Assembly (NCBI RefSeq): GCF_020520425.1
Contig: NC_079489.1
Coordinates: 81,164,810 to 81,228,809, forward strand
Direction of reading: 5' to 3'
Source of the DNA: Spinacia oleracea
Lineage: Eukaryota; Streptophyta; Magnoliopsida; Caryophyllales; Amaranthaceae
DNA: 64,000 nt
Below, in pieces: positions 1 to 11,279 of the stretch. The position numbers were made by a program, and so were the translations under genes. The first letter of the stretch is position 1; every line of letters starts with the position of its first letter. The notes under the pieces were generated by a model. It had not been told where the DNA came from. It saw only the letters and a list, made by a program, of their open reading frames with translations, and searched no databases.

Positions 1-690
1 GATGCGCAAGCCCAACTACTTGGCGATGCTTCCACGGCCAGTCGAGCGATGGGCCATCGTTCATACGATGGCTCGTCGCTCGATTCGTTTTCCGATTCCG
101 GAAAATATTTCCGATTCGAACAACATTTACGTTGCCGATAATATTTCCGATTCCGAAATATTTCTGATTTTGACAATATTTCCGATTCCGGCAATATTTC
201 CGATCATGACAATATTTTCGATTCCGGCAATATTTTTATTTCCGATAATATTTCCGGTACGAACCATATTTCCGTTTCCGGTAATATATTCGACTTCGAT
301 AATATTTATATTTCCTTTATGAACCATATTTTCGTTTTCGGTAATATCTTCATTTCCGGCAAATATTCTTTCATTGCCTTTTGGCAGTTTGTTTAGCACC
401 CACTGAAACCAATATCCGTCATTTTCGAATATCCATTTGAGTATTTACTGAATATAATATTCACCTAAATGCTTGATCTGTTCATGTACTATTTGTGGGA
501 CCCTACGGGTTCAGTCAAGAGTAAGTTGTGATATTAATAACATTAATTCCACTTGAACTGAAGCGGCCTCTAGCTAGGCATTCAGATCACTTGATCTCAC
601 TGAATAATTAACTTGCTTAATTAATACAAAACCGAATTTATTAGACTTAGCATTAAATGCAAACTTGGACCAAGGGCATTATTTCCTTCA
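1..690 (-). mobile_element. Element C, left LTR (3' LTR in sense), cut by window edge
   Basis: This is the right part (plus-strand view) of a copia LTR. It ends in ATTTCCTTCA at 690 and is followed at once by GTCTCCCACT, the complement of the polypurine tract. About 95-370 is a degenerate minisatellite built from TTCCGATTCCG and AATATTTCC blocks. The sequence around 20-110 pairs with 9230-9330, so 1-690 and the 9210-9882 remnant are the two LTRs of one element. They differ visibly more than the LTR pairs of elements A and B, so C is older. The upstream half lies outside the window. Confidence 0.8.
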
Positions 691-3600
691 GTCTCCCACT
701 TGTCCTTAGGGACAAGTGTGCATTTACTAATTCCTTTGTCGCTCGATGCCAACTCGTGAACATAAGGTAAGACTGGTCACCCTTATTACGTTCAGAGGTA
801 TTACTCGTTGTCAGAGTTAAACTGGTCAAATAAGCAGATAATCATAGCCTATGATTCATCTGAGCACGACCATGCATTTTACAGTTTCTAGCTCTCCGAG
901 TGGCCTTGTACAACTTTTGGCATCTCATCCCGGTTTATGGGCGGACAATCCCAATCTTGTGATCTTGAGTTTAGACTTCGTTTTTTAGGTGATTACCCGA
1001 GCGTTGCCGTTATGGTCTCCTTTTACGGTGCGACGGTTGACAGCGTCAAAGAAACCAGATCTCAAACAAGTATCTCAAATCACTTAGGTATTGAGGATTA
1101 GTGTCTAATAAGATAATTAAATTTACCTATGAAAATATTTTATCTCTTACAGTAAAGTTTCATAGGTCTTGTCTGATACTAGTCTTGTCAAGTAAGTATA
1201 TATGAAAATGATTAGGACATTTCCATGCCTTCATAGTTCAAGAAACATAACTACTAGTCATCTTGCATTCTAGTCGTTTAGCATTTTCTAGGCGTCCACC
1301 TTTATACAAAACTTCTGAGCAGGGACCATTTTCACCTTTTGACATTCAAGTTCACTTGATAGACGTTTCTTAGTCACAGGACTGGTCCTGACAGTCTACC
1401 TTGAATATATTGTCAAATTAAAATGACACATTATTTAATACTAAACCAAGATTAAATGGAATATGAAAATTCATTTCATATATAATAAATTTTCAACCCG
1501 GGTGTTTTATAACCATGGGCCTCCAACCCATCTTTAAAAACAATTAATGGAATTCAAAACTATGTTTGATTTCCAATGCCACAATGTGAGTGTTGCATCT
1601 CACTTGTTGCATAGGTTTAGTTATCATGCTTTGGCAATCTTAATATTCTTTTCATCGAATGTCTTCCGATATAGAATGATAAGATATTTTGAGTATGTTT
1701 ATTTTGTGATCTAGTCTTTCTTGTTCCAATGGTGGTTCTACACATTTTTCAATGAAGAACCATCAAGTCGCCAGACATATGATTCACATAAGTTCAGTGA
1801 AGAACTCTTTAACATAAAAAACTCTACTTTATCGCTTCTTATGCAATAAGTACTTTACTTCAATTGTGTAGGTTGCTAGTGATTCTATGTTTGATTTTGC
1901 TTATCCAAACATTTCACAGATATGCGAAAGAATTTACAGTTGTATCTTAGAACATATAAATTTATATTTTATTTCCCACGCAACAACTCATGGTCTTCAA
2001 TCCATGTTGCCATTTCAAACCACGATGCATATAGCTCGTTCTTGCCAATGGTTTACTCCAAAGGGATCTTACTTGACCCTTTGCCAGTGTTTATGCGTGT
2101 AGCATCAATATTTAGCATATGTTCATTTTCTTGAATCAAGAACTATTCCTATTTACCTTTTCAAGTACCATAGGATTTTCTCGATCTCATCTATTTGATC
2201 TTTACTTAGATCAATAGAGATTGATATATGTTCGTTATGCCTAAAGCTAGACAATACATTTTTTGCGATCCTTATACTATACCATACATGATAAATTCTT
2301 TTGCATAATGATTCTCAATTGAATTCTATCCATGTAACCTTTTGATATATAATATATGCGAATAATCTCTTTTATATTCTTTGATGTTTAACTTAGTAAA
2401 TGCTTATACCTAGTTCAAACATTTATTACTTAGATTTATTCACATGGGTCGAATATCTCCAATGGAGTCTTTCGTGTTTGATTTAGTAAATGCTATTACT
2501 TAATCTAAAACAAATTCTAAGATCTTTTTAAATAGATCTTAATACCCATTATGCACTAAGATTCACCCTGGTCCAACATTGATAAATAATTTCAAATCTA
2601 AGTCATTAGAATTTGAATGTTATTTTACAATAAAGAGATATGTGTGATACACATAGGATCAATTTAGGGTAACGTACTCCCACTAAACATCTTATGCATC
2701 CATAAGAATCATGTATATTTTATGAAACTAAAATACTTATTAGCTTCACTAAAATACAGTTTCAATTCCCAATTTCTTGCTAAATCCATACTTGGATTTC
2801 TTAAGCTAACATTCATTTTAAGCATTATTTGGATCCACAAATCCTATGACATTTCATGTACATAGTTTCTTCCATCATTTGATTGAGGAATACATTTTGT
2901 CATCCAATTTCCATATGTACCAATATGCAATGATTTCTTGATTTATAGACTTGAGCATTGCGATTATGCATGAGATTTCAACATAATCCATGAAGTGAAT
3001 TTGCTTGTAACCTTTAGAAACTAATCTAGCTTTGTGTGACAACACAATTCTATGTTTTGATGGTTTTTATCCTTAAAACCAATTTATAGCCAATAGGTGT
3101 AAAACCATTCTTGCAAATCAAAATAATTTCAATTTTGTTATCAAAACATTGAGTTTGTTTCATGGCCTATAACCATCTGAAACATTAAGTCTATTCATGG
3201 CCTCTAACCATTTTAGGGAATCTGGGTTCGTCATAGCTTTCTTACAAGTCACAAACTCATTAATCCTCATGATAATTGTTTGACTGCAAGTTGTAGGTTT
3301 CTTCATTATCTAATAAAAGAATCTCACGGCTTCATTTACCTGAACTCCATGCCTACATTGGTATAGAACATCAAACAATAGAATAGAAATAGCCACTTTG
3401 AAAGTCCTTTGAATATTCTATTCTCCTTGAAGCACTTGTAAAGTCTTCTAAGTGATATATTCTTTAAAGCCATTTCTAAAATCCTTTAGAGAATAAGTGT
3501 TCGGATTTTCTGAAGAACTTCTAAAAGCCTCTGGAATGTCCGTTTATGTTTGTTGTTCACCTCGAAGACTTTCGAGGTCTATTTTCTCCCACTTGTCATT

Positions 3601-4126
3601 TTGGAAACGAATCTCCAAAAGGACACTATTTCGAGCAAACAAACATTATGTTCACAAAATCCTTGATAGAAATAATACCTTTGTGTCTCATTTGAGTAAA
3701 TCACAATGAAACATATATCTATACTTGGGCCTTAGTTTGTTGAAAAAAAAAACACTAAGCTCCCACTGAGTTTAGGAACTCTTAGATATATATTATTGAA
3801 AAGAGATTCTGAAATTACTTTTCAATAGCCTAGACGAATTTGGTTTAGTTTGGTGGTATCTAGTTGAGCATTTTGTTTAGAAATTATAGGAAAATTATTT
3901 ATGATTCATCATTGATCGAATCAAGTACCAACTGAATTCAATCATTCCAATTTTGATATACCTTATCTTATGAGCTCGGTCGTGAAATTACAACACATAA
4001 TCATTGATGATCATTCTTGGTCTAAGTAATCATCAACATGATCTAACCTAGATCTTTATGATTTATTTCCAAGTGGACTTTATACTTCTCTGTGAATCTT
4101 TGAACAAGTCAACATATTCAAACTTA

Positions 4127-4389
4127 CTCCCTATGTCCCTTAATACTCGACCTGTTTTGACCGGACACGCTTGCCAATACACAACTTTGACCACCAATTT
4201 CTTTAATTATATAGTATAAAAACTTATAAAATATTAATATTTTGAAAATATATATTAAGATGAATCCAACAATATATTATATACTAACATTTGTTTTCAT
4301 ATACTAGAAATAAAATAAGGTCAAAGTGAATTATGTGAATATATAGTGCAAAAAGTCAAAATTGGTCGAGTATTAAGGGACGGAGGGAG
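4127..4389. mobile_element. Stowaway-type MITE, copy 1
   Basis: It has inverted termini CTCCCTATGTCCCTTAATAC and the complement of GTATTAAGGGACGGAGGGAG, flanked by TA at 4125-4126 and 4390-4391. The 263-bp body is AT-rich. Element B carries the empty site at about 14800 (AAACTTATATCAC), which shows that the insertion hit C alone and duplicated TA. A second copy lies at 40029-40287. Confidence 0.92.
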
Positions 4390-7039
4390 TATATCACTTT
4401 GAGTAAATAAAGCCTTATTCACTCAAAACCATGTGAAATAATAAAGTCATAAAATATTTCTTTAGCTTTGAACTCTATTGTCTAGAAGTTCTAACAATCG
4501 TTCATTCTTTTGTTACTTTCAACAGATAAGACTAACTTGTCTTGAATGATCTAAAAATCACCGAACTTTCAAAAGTCCATAAAAGTGGACCTTAAGAATG
4601 TTATCTTGTTGATATGGTCTAAGCAACAATGCCAAATATTAGTGGAACTCAAATCCACAAATTGATTTGAACCTACTAATCAAGCATACATGACTCAACC
4701 CGTAAATGACCATTTTATTCAAATAAACAAACAAACATTGTTTTTGTATACTTTGAATGTGAGTATTTCTATGTTTGAAATAGAAATTTAGGTATGTGTA
4801 TTATGGAACCAAATAGCCATTAAGTTCCAGCCTTAAAGGACTTAAAACAAACTAGATGACCCTACAAATAATGTAGCAATGCCATGCTTCATTTCCCATT
4901 TGTAGGTCATTAGTGTAGCCTAGCTTCCATTGTTTGAGTTATTATCGAAGTAAGAACCTCAAGCGGTATATGATACCAAGGAATTTCATTGCTAGGTTAC
5001 TTCTCTTTAAACATAAATTTATAGGTAGAAATGGAATTTTAAATTCCTTTCACTTGTTCCTTGTTTTCTTATTTCTTGTATCCTTAATTTCTTTAAGAAT
5101 TGACTTCTCAAGTGTTGACCTTTATACTTTGTTAGACATATCCTATGTCACTTAAACAAAGTTCTTACCATTTCATTCATGTTGAACATTTGCTTCAACT
5201 AGATGATCTCACCAGAATTTTCTAAAGTTCTCTGAATATCGATCTATTCGAATGTCTAGAAGCTAGACTCATTCGAGAATTAAATGGACAAATATATAAG
5301 GTTGTTAACCTTTGGTAAGATCGAGTGTTCAACTCGATGTTTTATGATTTCAAAACTACATTGTATTTTGAATTCACAAGTACCAATAGGTTTGCCATTC
5401 GGCTTTGTTAGTCGAAAACAACCATAAAAGTCTCATAGATTGCTCATTTTCTCTCATTTTCGTGAATCGTTCTTGAATCCACTACCAATCAAGAAATTTT
5501 AATGTTACCTTTCTAAAAGGATTTATTGCAGTGGAAGATATTTAATTATAAACAATAATTAAAACATTCATTTAAGCATGCAAAGTCTAAACATTTATCA
5601 TTAGTAATAACTTGAAAATTAAAGCAATCATGCAATTTAAACAAGTCATTGGCATTTTATTAGAAATATTTAGTTTTGGCAGGTGTGAATAAAATGAATC
5701 CAAGATCCTCAAAATCATTAAAGAACTAAGCATGATTTGGCTTGTCTTAATTCTAAAATATTTTAGGTAAGAAAAAACCGTTGCTAATAGTCTAGGAACT
5801 ACTCTTGGTTGATGGGTACGTCTAAGAACTTATTAGGAAAACATATCCCATTTTCCACGATATAAAAGGACTCCTTACATATATCGTTGAGTTCATCCAA
5901 AATCAACTTGTACTCATAATTAATTGTGTACCTCAACTTTTTAGCATCAAGAAGTGACACCTTGCTTTGGCGGAAAATTATCACTAATCGACCTTAAAAG
6001 ATGCTCACAATTAATGGTGTACCTTACCCCTTTAAGATCAAGAAGTGACACCTCGATTTGGCGGAAAACTATCACTAACTTGACATAAAGGTCAGAAAGT
6101 AAGTGTTATCAGGGAATGACACCTTTTAACTAAATTTTAAAGTTTGGAACTTAAGGCTTTTACTATGTTGGTTAGATTTTAAGTGAACTAAAATCCTTAA
6201 TCATGCAACATAAGCAAACCACAATCTCATGCATAATATCAAGACATATTTAAAGCAATAAATATCTTTAAACATGCATGAGATAAAATTTGTGATCTAG
6301 TATGGCCCGAATTCATCTTGAAGCTTCAACTTCAAACTCCGTCTTGAAAATAGATTGGAAACTCCGTTCTTGAATTTCTCCATGGGAGGCGTCATTTTCA
6401 CCAAATAGGATTTACAAGAAATTAATGGTACGGAGACCATATTTAAATAAAAACCAGCATGGTGCTTTTGGCCATATTTTACATTCAAATTTAATGGTAC
6501 AGGGACCATATTTTCTATCCTATTTGGGCCATACTAGTCACTTTCCGCAACCTGCAAAATAATATATTTACAATATACCATTCACCCATTTATTTATCAA
6601 TAAATGACCCACTTAGCAAGTTAGTATTAAACATGCATCACATAATAATTGCAACAACTAATTAAGGCTCAATAATCTACCAATTATTCGGCCTTATTAG
6701 TTCTAATCGAGTCTATTAATCCTAAGGTAATAAAGACCTAATCAAGAGTATAACCAATATGAATAAAAGCTCCCACTCAAACCAAAAATTATATGCTTTA
6801 CTAATTTTTAAACATAAAAATGTTATTCCAAGTGCAAACGGAAACCACATATTTAATTAAAAATTTAAAGCTCATATAATGATTATTTTAAATCCCTTAA
6901 ACGTTTTCAGTTGAATAAATAAATAAATTTAATTTATTCAAGGTTTTTTTTATTAAATAATTAGTATAAAATTAAATTCCGAGAAAAATTATAAGCACGA
7001 AAGTAAAATTAATTAAATTCGCCGTTCAACGAAAATAAA

Positions 7040-7450
7040 GTTGCGCAAATGTGCCCAGTGGCCCAAAGCCATTGCATGTATGCACATGGGGCCAAGGCAA
7101 GGCCGTGAGCATGAAGCCCACCCCTCGCCAAGGTCACTGCACAACAGCGCCAGCCATGGGCTTGCCTTCAATGAGAAGCGCACCTGGCCCATAAGCCAGC
7201 GCCCACCTACTGATGTGTGCATAGGCAGCAGGCACGCAAGGGCTTTGCGCGCACACGACTATGCCGCTCGCCAGTGCTGCCCTGCTCCTTGCTCTCTTGC
7301 CTCTTGCTTCACTCGCACATGCACACACATGCATAGGTCGTAGCCCTTGTGCACGTGCATGTGCCTTTCTCGCTGCCATTGCACCGCATTGGCGACGAGC
7401 TCCCTTGCTCGTCGTCGCATGCCCGCACCATTGCAACACCCCTTAAGGGT
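7040..7450. other. GC-rich block in the element C leader
   Basis: About 400 bp of high GC, rich in GCATG, GCGC and CACGC words, stands inside very AT-rich leader DNA. Corresponding blocks lie in B (22500-22890) and A (54390-54770). All three end in a shared segment with GACGAGCTCCCTT, CTCGTCGTC and CAACACCCC(C)TTAAGGG, but their interiors differ strongly. No conserved protein frame is seen across the copies. Confidence 0.6.
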
Positions 7451-7966
7451 AACACTAGGCTTTCCGTTGCTTCGTGCGTGAAGTTTGTGAATATTCATAA
7501 AATCAAAATTTTATTATTTTTCAAAATTTATGACAAATTAATAAATCATATTAATTTCATAAAATTTGCCCGATTTAATCGAAAATTCATTAAATAAAAC
7601 AATTTCCGATTTCATAAACTTTAGGGATTAAAATTAGGGTTCATAAAATTTTAAAGATTCAAATTGTAACAAATTTTAGGTGGTCTTTTAATCAATAGAT
7701 CCCAATTAAATTTCAATTAATTATGAAAATCAAAATAAATTCCGAATTATTTGAAATTCAACAAATTAATTATAATTATAAATTAGGTAGCATAATTAAC
7801 GAATTTAAATCTTGAAATTGTTAATCATATGCAGTATGTCATTTATTAATTCAATATTATTAAACAAGAGTCGCAAATATTAATTTTTAATATTATTTAA
7901 AATTCGAAAAACTAAAACCTCCGAAAAATCATAGTTAGGCTTCGATTTTGTGAGTTCTGGGTTCAG

Positions 7967-9209
7967 TGCATCGTTTATTAAACAGTGAGCCTATTGAATA
8001 TGAATTGCCTCAGTGTATCGTTTATTCTACCGCCGTGTAGAATACATTTAAGAAGTTTATGTGAATTGAACTAAGGACTATTCGTGCTAAGGGCACACCC
8101 CGCTTATTAACAGGCAATGTCGGGTTATCTCAAACAGTGTTTTTGAGAAGGAATAATGGAGTAATTTCACTGGAGTCCTATGTTTGATCACAAGTCCTGG
8201 AGGATTAAAATGAAGTGTCATTGTTTAATTATTTATTTGTGTAATTGTTGCATTGCTTGTAAGTTATGTCTTTGGGTTGAGTCTTGAACATAACATACTA
8301 ATTAACGTAAAGTGTACCCGAATGAGCTTCAAAACTCTTGGAACGTATATACCTTGAGTATGAACAATGGGGGGAGTCGCGTTGGAGAAACTCGTACTCC
8401 TTGAATGATATAAGACGTTGTTTCATTCTTTTGGTCAATCGCTTATAAAATGCGCAGGAATTCCGTCGGTATGGTTCGACTATCGGTAGAAAGCCCGACC
8501 TTATTTACTTGGTGCTTGGTGGGCTCCCAACACCCTCAGTTTCCCTCAGTGGTCTTTGTTATTATATTTTACCCGTTCGAAGCTAATTCTTATTAATCTA
8601 TGAGTTGAGAGTCGTGTCAAGTCTCAAGTGTGTCTTCATGATTAATTGTTTACTTGAATGGCTTTTGCATGTGGATTATCTTTATTGTTGAGTGAAGCAT
8701 GTTAGACTAGGATTTCATTCTAGCTTGTTCGTACTTTGCTTTCGCTGACTTCGTGCTTCATGTCTTCCGGTCATGGCCTTCGCCTTAATGACCCTATGAT
8801 GATCCATCATTAAACTTGCATTGTTGGGGAGTAGTTTTCAATAAGCAGGTTGGTAGAGATAACTTGCGGGAGAAGTTATCATGGGAATGGTGTTGAGAGA
8901 CTATTTCTTCTTTCGTATTTATAAACTCTATTTTATTTATAGTCATGACTATCATTATTACTATAATGTGGTTTTAAACCTTAGTTAATGGATTTTCTAA
9001 ACTATTTAATGTTGGTTTTGGGCCTTAATGTTTCCAAGTTGTTTTATGACCATTAACTATTTAATATGTTTTGAAAGTTAGTTATTTCCGCTGCGTAATT
9101 CTGGTAAATAGCCTTAGCCGTTATCACGGTGGCGGTAATATCTTGGTAATTCTTTTATATTAGTCGAAAAAAGGGAATTATAAATATAAGGAATTATCAG
9201 GGTGTTACA
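7967..9209. mobile_element. Foreign LTR-like block, possibly a gypsy-type LTR
   Basis: At 7966 the element C leader stops (GGGTTCAG, shared with B near 23405). A block bounded by TGCATCG and GGTGTTACA follows, and at 9210 the sequence resumes inside a copia LTR. The TG...CA ends and the GGTGTTACA terminus recall plant gypsy LTRs. The flanks (TTCAG and GCGCT) are not a target duplication, and about 1 kb of C leader plus LTR start is missing here. The block therefore entered with a deletion or by recombination. The assignment to gypsy is inferred. Confidence 0.4.
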
Positions 9210-9882
9210 GCGCTCGCCTTTTCTTGCTAACGCGCAAGACCAACTGCTTGGCGATGCTGCCAAGGACCATCGAGCGATGGGCCATCCTTCGTACGATCAT
9301 CTCTCGTTTCGTGCTTCCGATTCGTTTTCCAATTCCGGAAAATATTTCCGGTTCGATCAATATTTACGTTGCCGATAATTTTTTCGATTCCGACAATATT
9401 TCCGATTTAGACAATATTTTCGATTCCGGCAATATTTCTGATCCCAGCAATATTTCTGATTCCGATAATATTTCTATTTCCGATAATATTTACGATATGA
9501 ACCATATTTCCGTTTCTGGTATATCTTCGACTTCGATAATATTTATATTTCCGTTATGAACCATATTTCCGTTTCTGGTAATATCTTCATTTCCGGAAAA
9601 TATTCTTTCTTTGCCTTTTGACAGTTTTTTAGCTCCCACTGAAACCAACATCAGCCATTTCCGAATATCCATTAGAGTATTTACTGAATATAATATTCAC
9701 CTAAATACTTGATCCGTGCACGTACTATATGTGTGACCCTATGGGTTCAGTCAAGAGTAAGTTGTGATATTAATAACATTAATTCCACTTGAACTGAAGC
9801 GGCCTCTAGCTAGGCATTCAGATTACTTGATCTCACTGAATAATTAACTTATTAGACTTATCATTAAATGAAAACTTGGACC
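9210..9882 (-). mobile_element. Element C, right LTR (5' LTR in sense), split remnant
   Basis: Homologous to the left LTR at 1-690, with the same CGATGGGCCATC stretch and the TTCCGATTCCG minisatellite (about 9325-9600). It stops at 9882 in ACTTGGACC, where element B inserted. The missing last bases AAGGGCATTATTTCCTTCA are at 25055-25073, after the far end of B. GGACC at 9878-9882 and 25050-25054 is the B target duplication. Confidence 0.88.
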
Positions 9883-11279
9883 TGTTAGGTTATGATACAT
9901 ATGACAAAACATAAATCATGCGGAAAACCTTAATGCCAGGAAACATATTATTTACACATAATCATTTAGCATAATTCAGATGCATACACTTTGTAGCGTG
10001 CCCTCCCTAGCTGCGCCCGAACCGAACAAGAACAAGTCTTTAAGACTCCAAGTGGCGTCCCTCCGTAGATAGTCCACAGCACGTCCGGATCCGCCTTAAG
10101 CTTGACCAACTAGAATCGCCCTTAAGGTACTTAGAATTTTTGGCTAATAGGGCAAGTGTTTGTGGCTGATTTTTGCTTGAAAATCTTACCTTTGAATACT
10201 TTAATTCTCAATGTAAATATGTGACCCTAGGCACCTATTTATAGAGTTATGGAAAGGGACTTGGAATCCTATTAGGATACAAATTTATTTAATTAGAATC
10301 TTATTAAAACTCTATTTAACAAATTCTATCTTTATTAGGATTAGGATTTAATCATAGAACAAATTCCATTAGCTTTAGGATTTGTATTGAAACACAAGCG
10401 TTGCACGGGCACGAGCATCGCACAAACCCGCGCAGGCCTTGCGGCCCACACGAGCTGGCGCTGCTCGCAGCCCACGAGCATCAGCCCGCGCGCGCGCGCC
10501 ATGCCTTGCTGGGCCTGGCCTTGCGCTGGGCCTGGCGCGGTTTGGCAGCGTGTGTTTTGGGCGCTTGGCTTGCTGGGCGTAGGCCTGGCTTCGTGCAGGG
10601 CCTTCGTCTAACAAGTCTCGTCCGATGCTAATTCGTACGACGCGCTTCCGATTAAATTCCCGATTCCGGAATTCATTTCCGATACGAACAATATTTAATA
10701 TTTTCGACTCCGGAATTAATTTCCGTTTCGAACAAATATTTAATATTTCCGTTTCCGGAATTATTTTCCGATTCCGATAATATTTCCGATTCTGACAATA
10801 TTTCTGTTTCCGGTAATATTTCCGATTCCGGCAATATTTCCATTTCCGATAATAATTTCCGATACGTAACATGTTTCCGTTTCCGGCAACATCTACGACT
10901 TGGATAATATTTATATTTCCGATACGATCCATATTTCCGTTTCCGGCAATATCATCGTTTCCGGAGTATTCATTTCTTGCTTATGACGATCTCTGCTCCC
11001 ACTGAAACCAAGATCCGTCGATTCCGAATATCCATAGATGGAGTATTTAATGCCATTAAATACTTGATCCGTTTACGTACTATTTGTGTGACCCTATGGG
11101 TTCGGTCAAGAGTAAGTTGTGGATTAATATCATTAATTCCACTTGAACTGAAGCGGACTCTAGCTAGGCATTCAGCTCACTTGATCGCACTGAATTATTA
11201 ACTTGTTTATTAATACTGAACCGCATTTATTAGACTTAACATTAAATGCATACTTGGACCAAGGGCATTATTTCCTTCA
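9883..11279 (-). repeat. Element B left LTR (3' LTR in sense)
   Basis: It starts TGTTAGGTTATGATACAT and ends TTTCCTTCA on the plus strand. The sense (minus) order is: a U3 with the TTCCG/AATATT minisatellite (about 10664-10965), a GC-rich stretch (about 10390-10620), a TATA box at about 10235-10246, then the probable R/U5. A 185-codon sense frame (10932 to 10375) lies inside U3. Confidence 0.92.
10235..10246 (-). promoter_or_regulatory. LTR promoter TATA box (element B left LTR)
   Basis: The minus strand reads CTCTATAAATAGG, a strong plant TATA box. It recurs at the same LTR position in the other copies: about 24005-24016, 46088-46099, 48251-48262 and 55864-55875. It places the U3/R border roughly 30 bp downstream on the minus strand and gives a U3 of about 1 kb. 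Confidence 0.65.

Larger units (their letters stand above)
691..7966 (-). mobile_element. Element C, decayed internal region of a copia-type retrotransposon
   Basis: There is no long reading frame, but order and patches of sequence follow the minus-strand pol of element A. The patch near 3550-3620 matches A near 50690-50790, the patch near 3220-3260 matches A near 50480, and the patch near 2990-3040 matches A near 50260-50310. Near 4880-4910 there is similarity to the A protease and pre-integrase region. The gag region cannot be recognised. From about 5680 to 7966 the leader follows the A leader (about 53020-55300), including a repeated GGTAC(G/A)(C/G)(A/G)GACCAT motif and a GC-rich block (about 7040-7450). 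Element B has the same eroded layout. Confidence 0.75.

Noticed and set aside
7041-7498. Several overlapping frames in GC-rich DNA (also near 22508-22885 and 54373-54816)
   Set aside because: Open frames on both strands reflect GC richness in the retroelement leader. They are not conserved in frame among the three copies.
10375-10932. Treating the 185-codon LTR frame and its copies as ordinary cellular genes
   Set aside because: They lie wholly in retrotransposon U3, are built from minisatellite and GC-rich DNA, and match no protein family. They are reported only as a finding.
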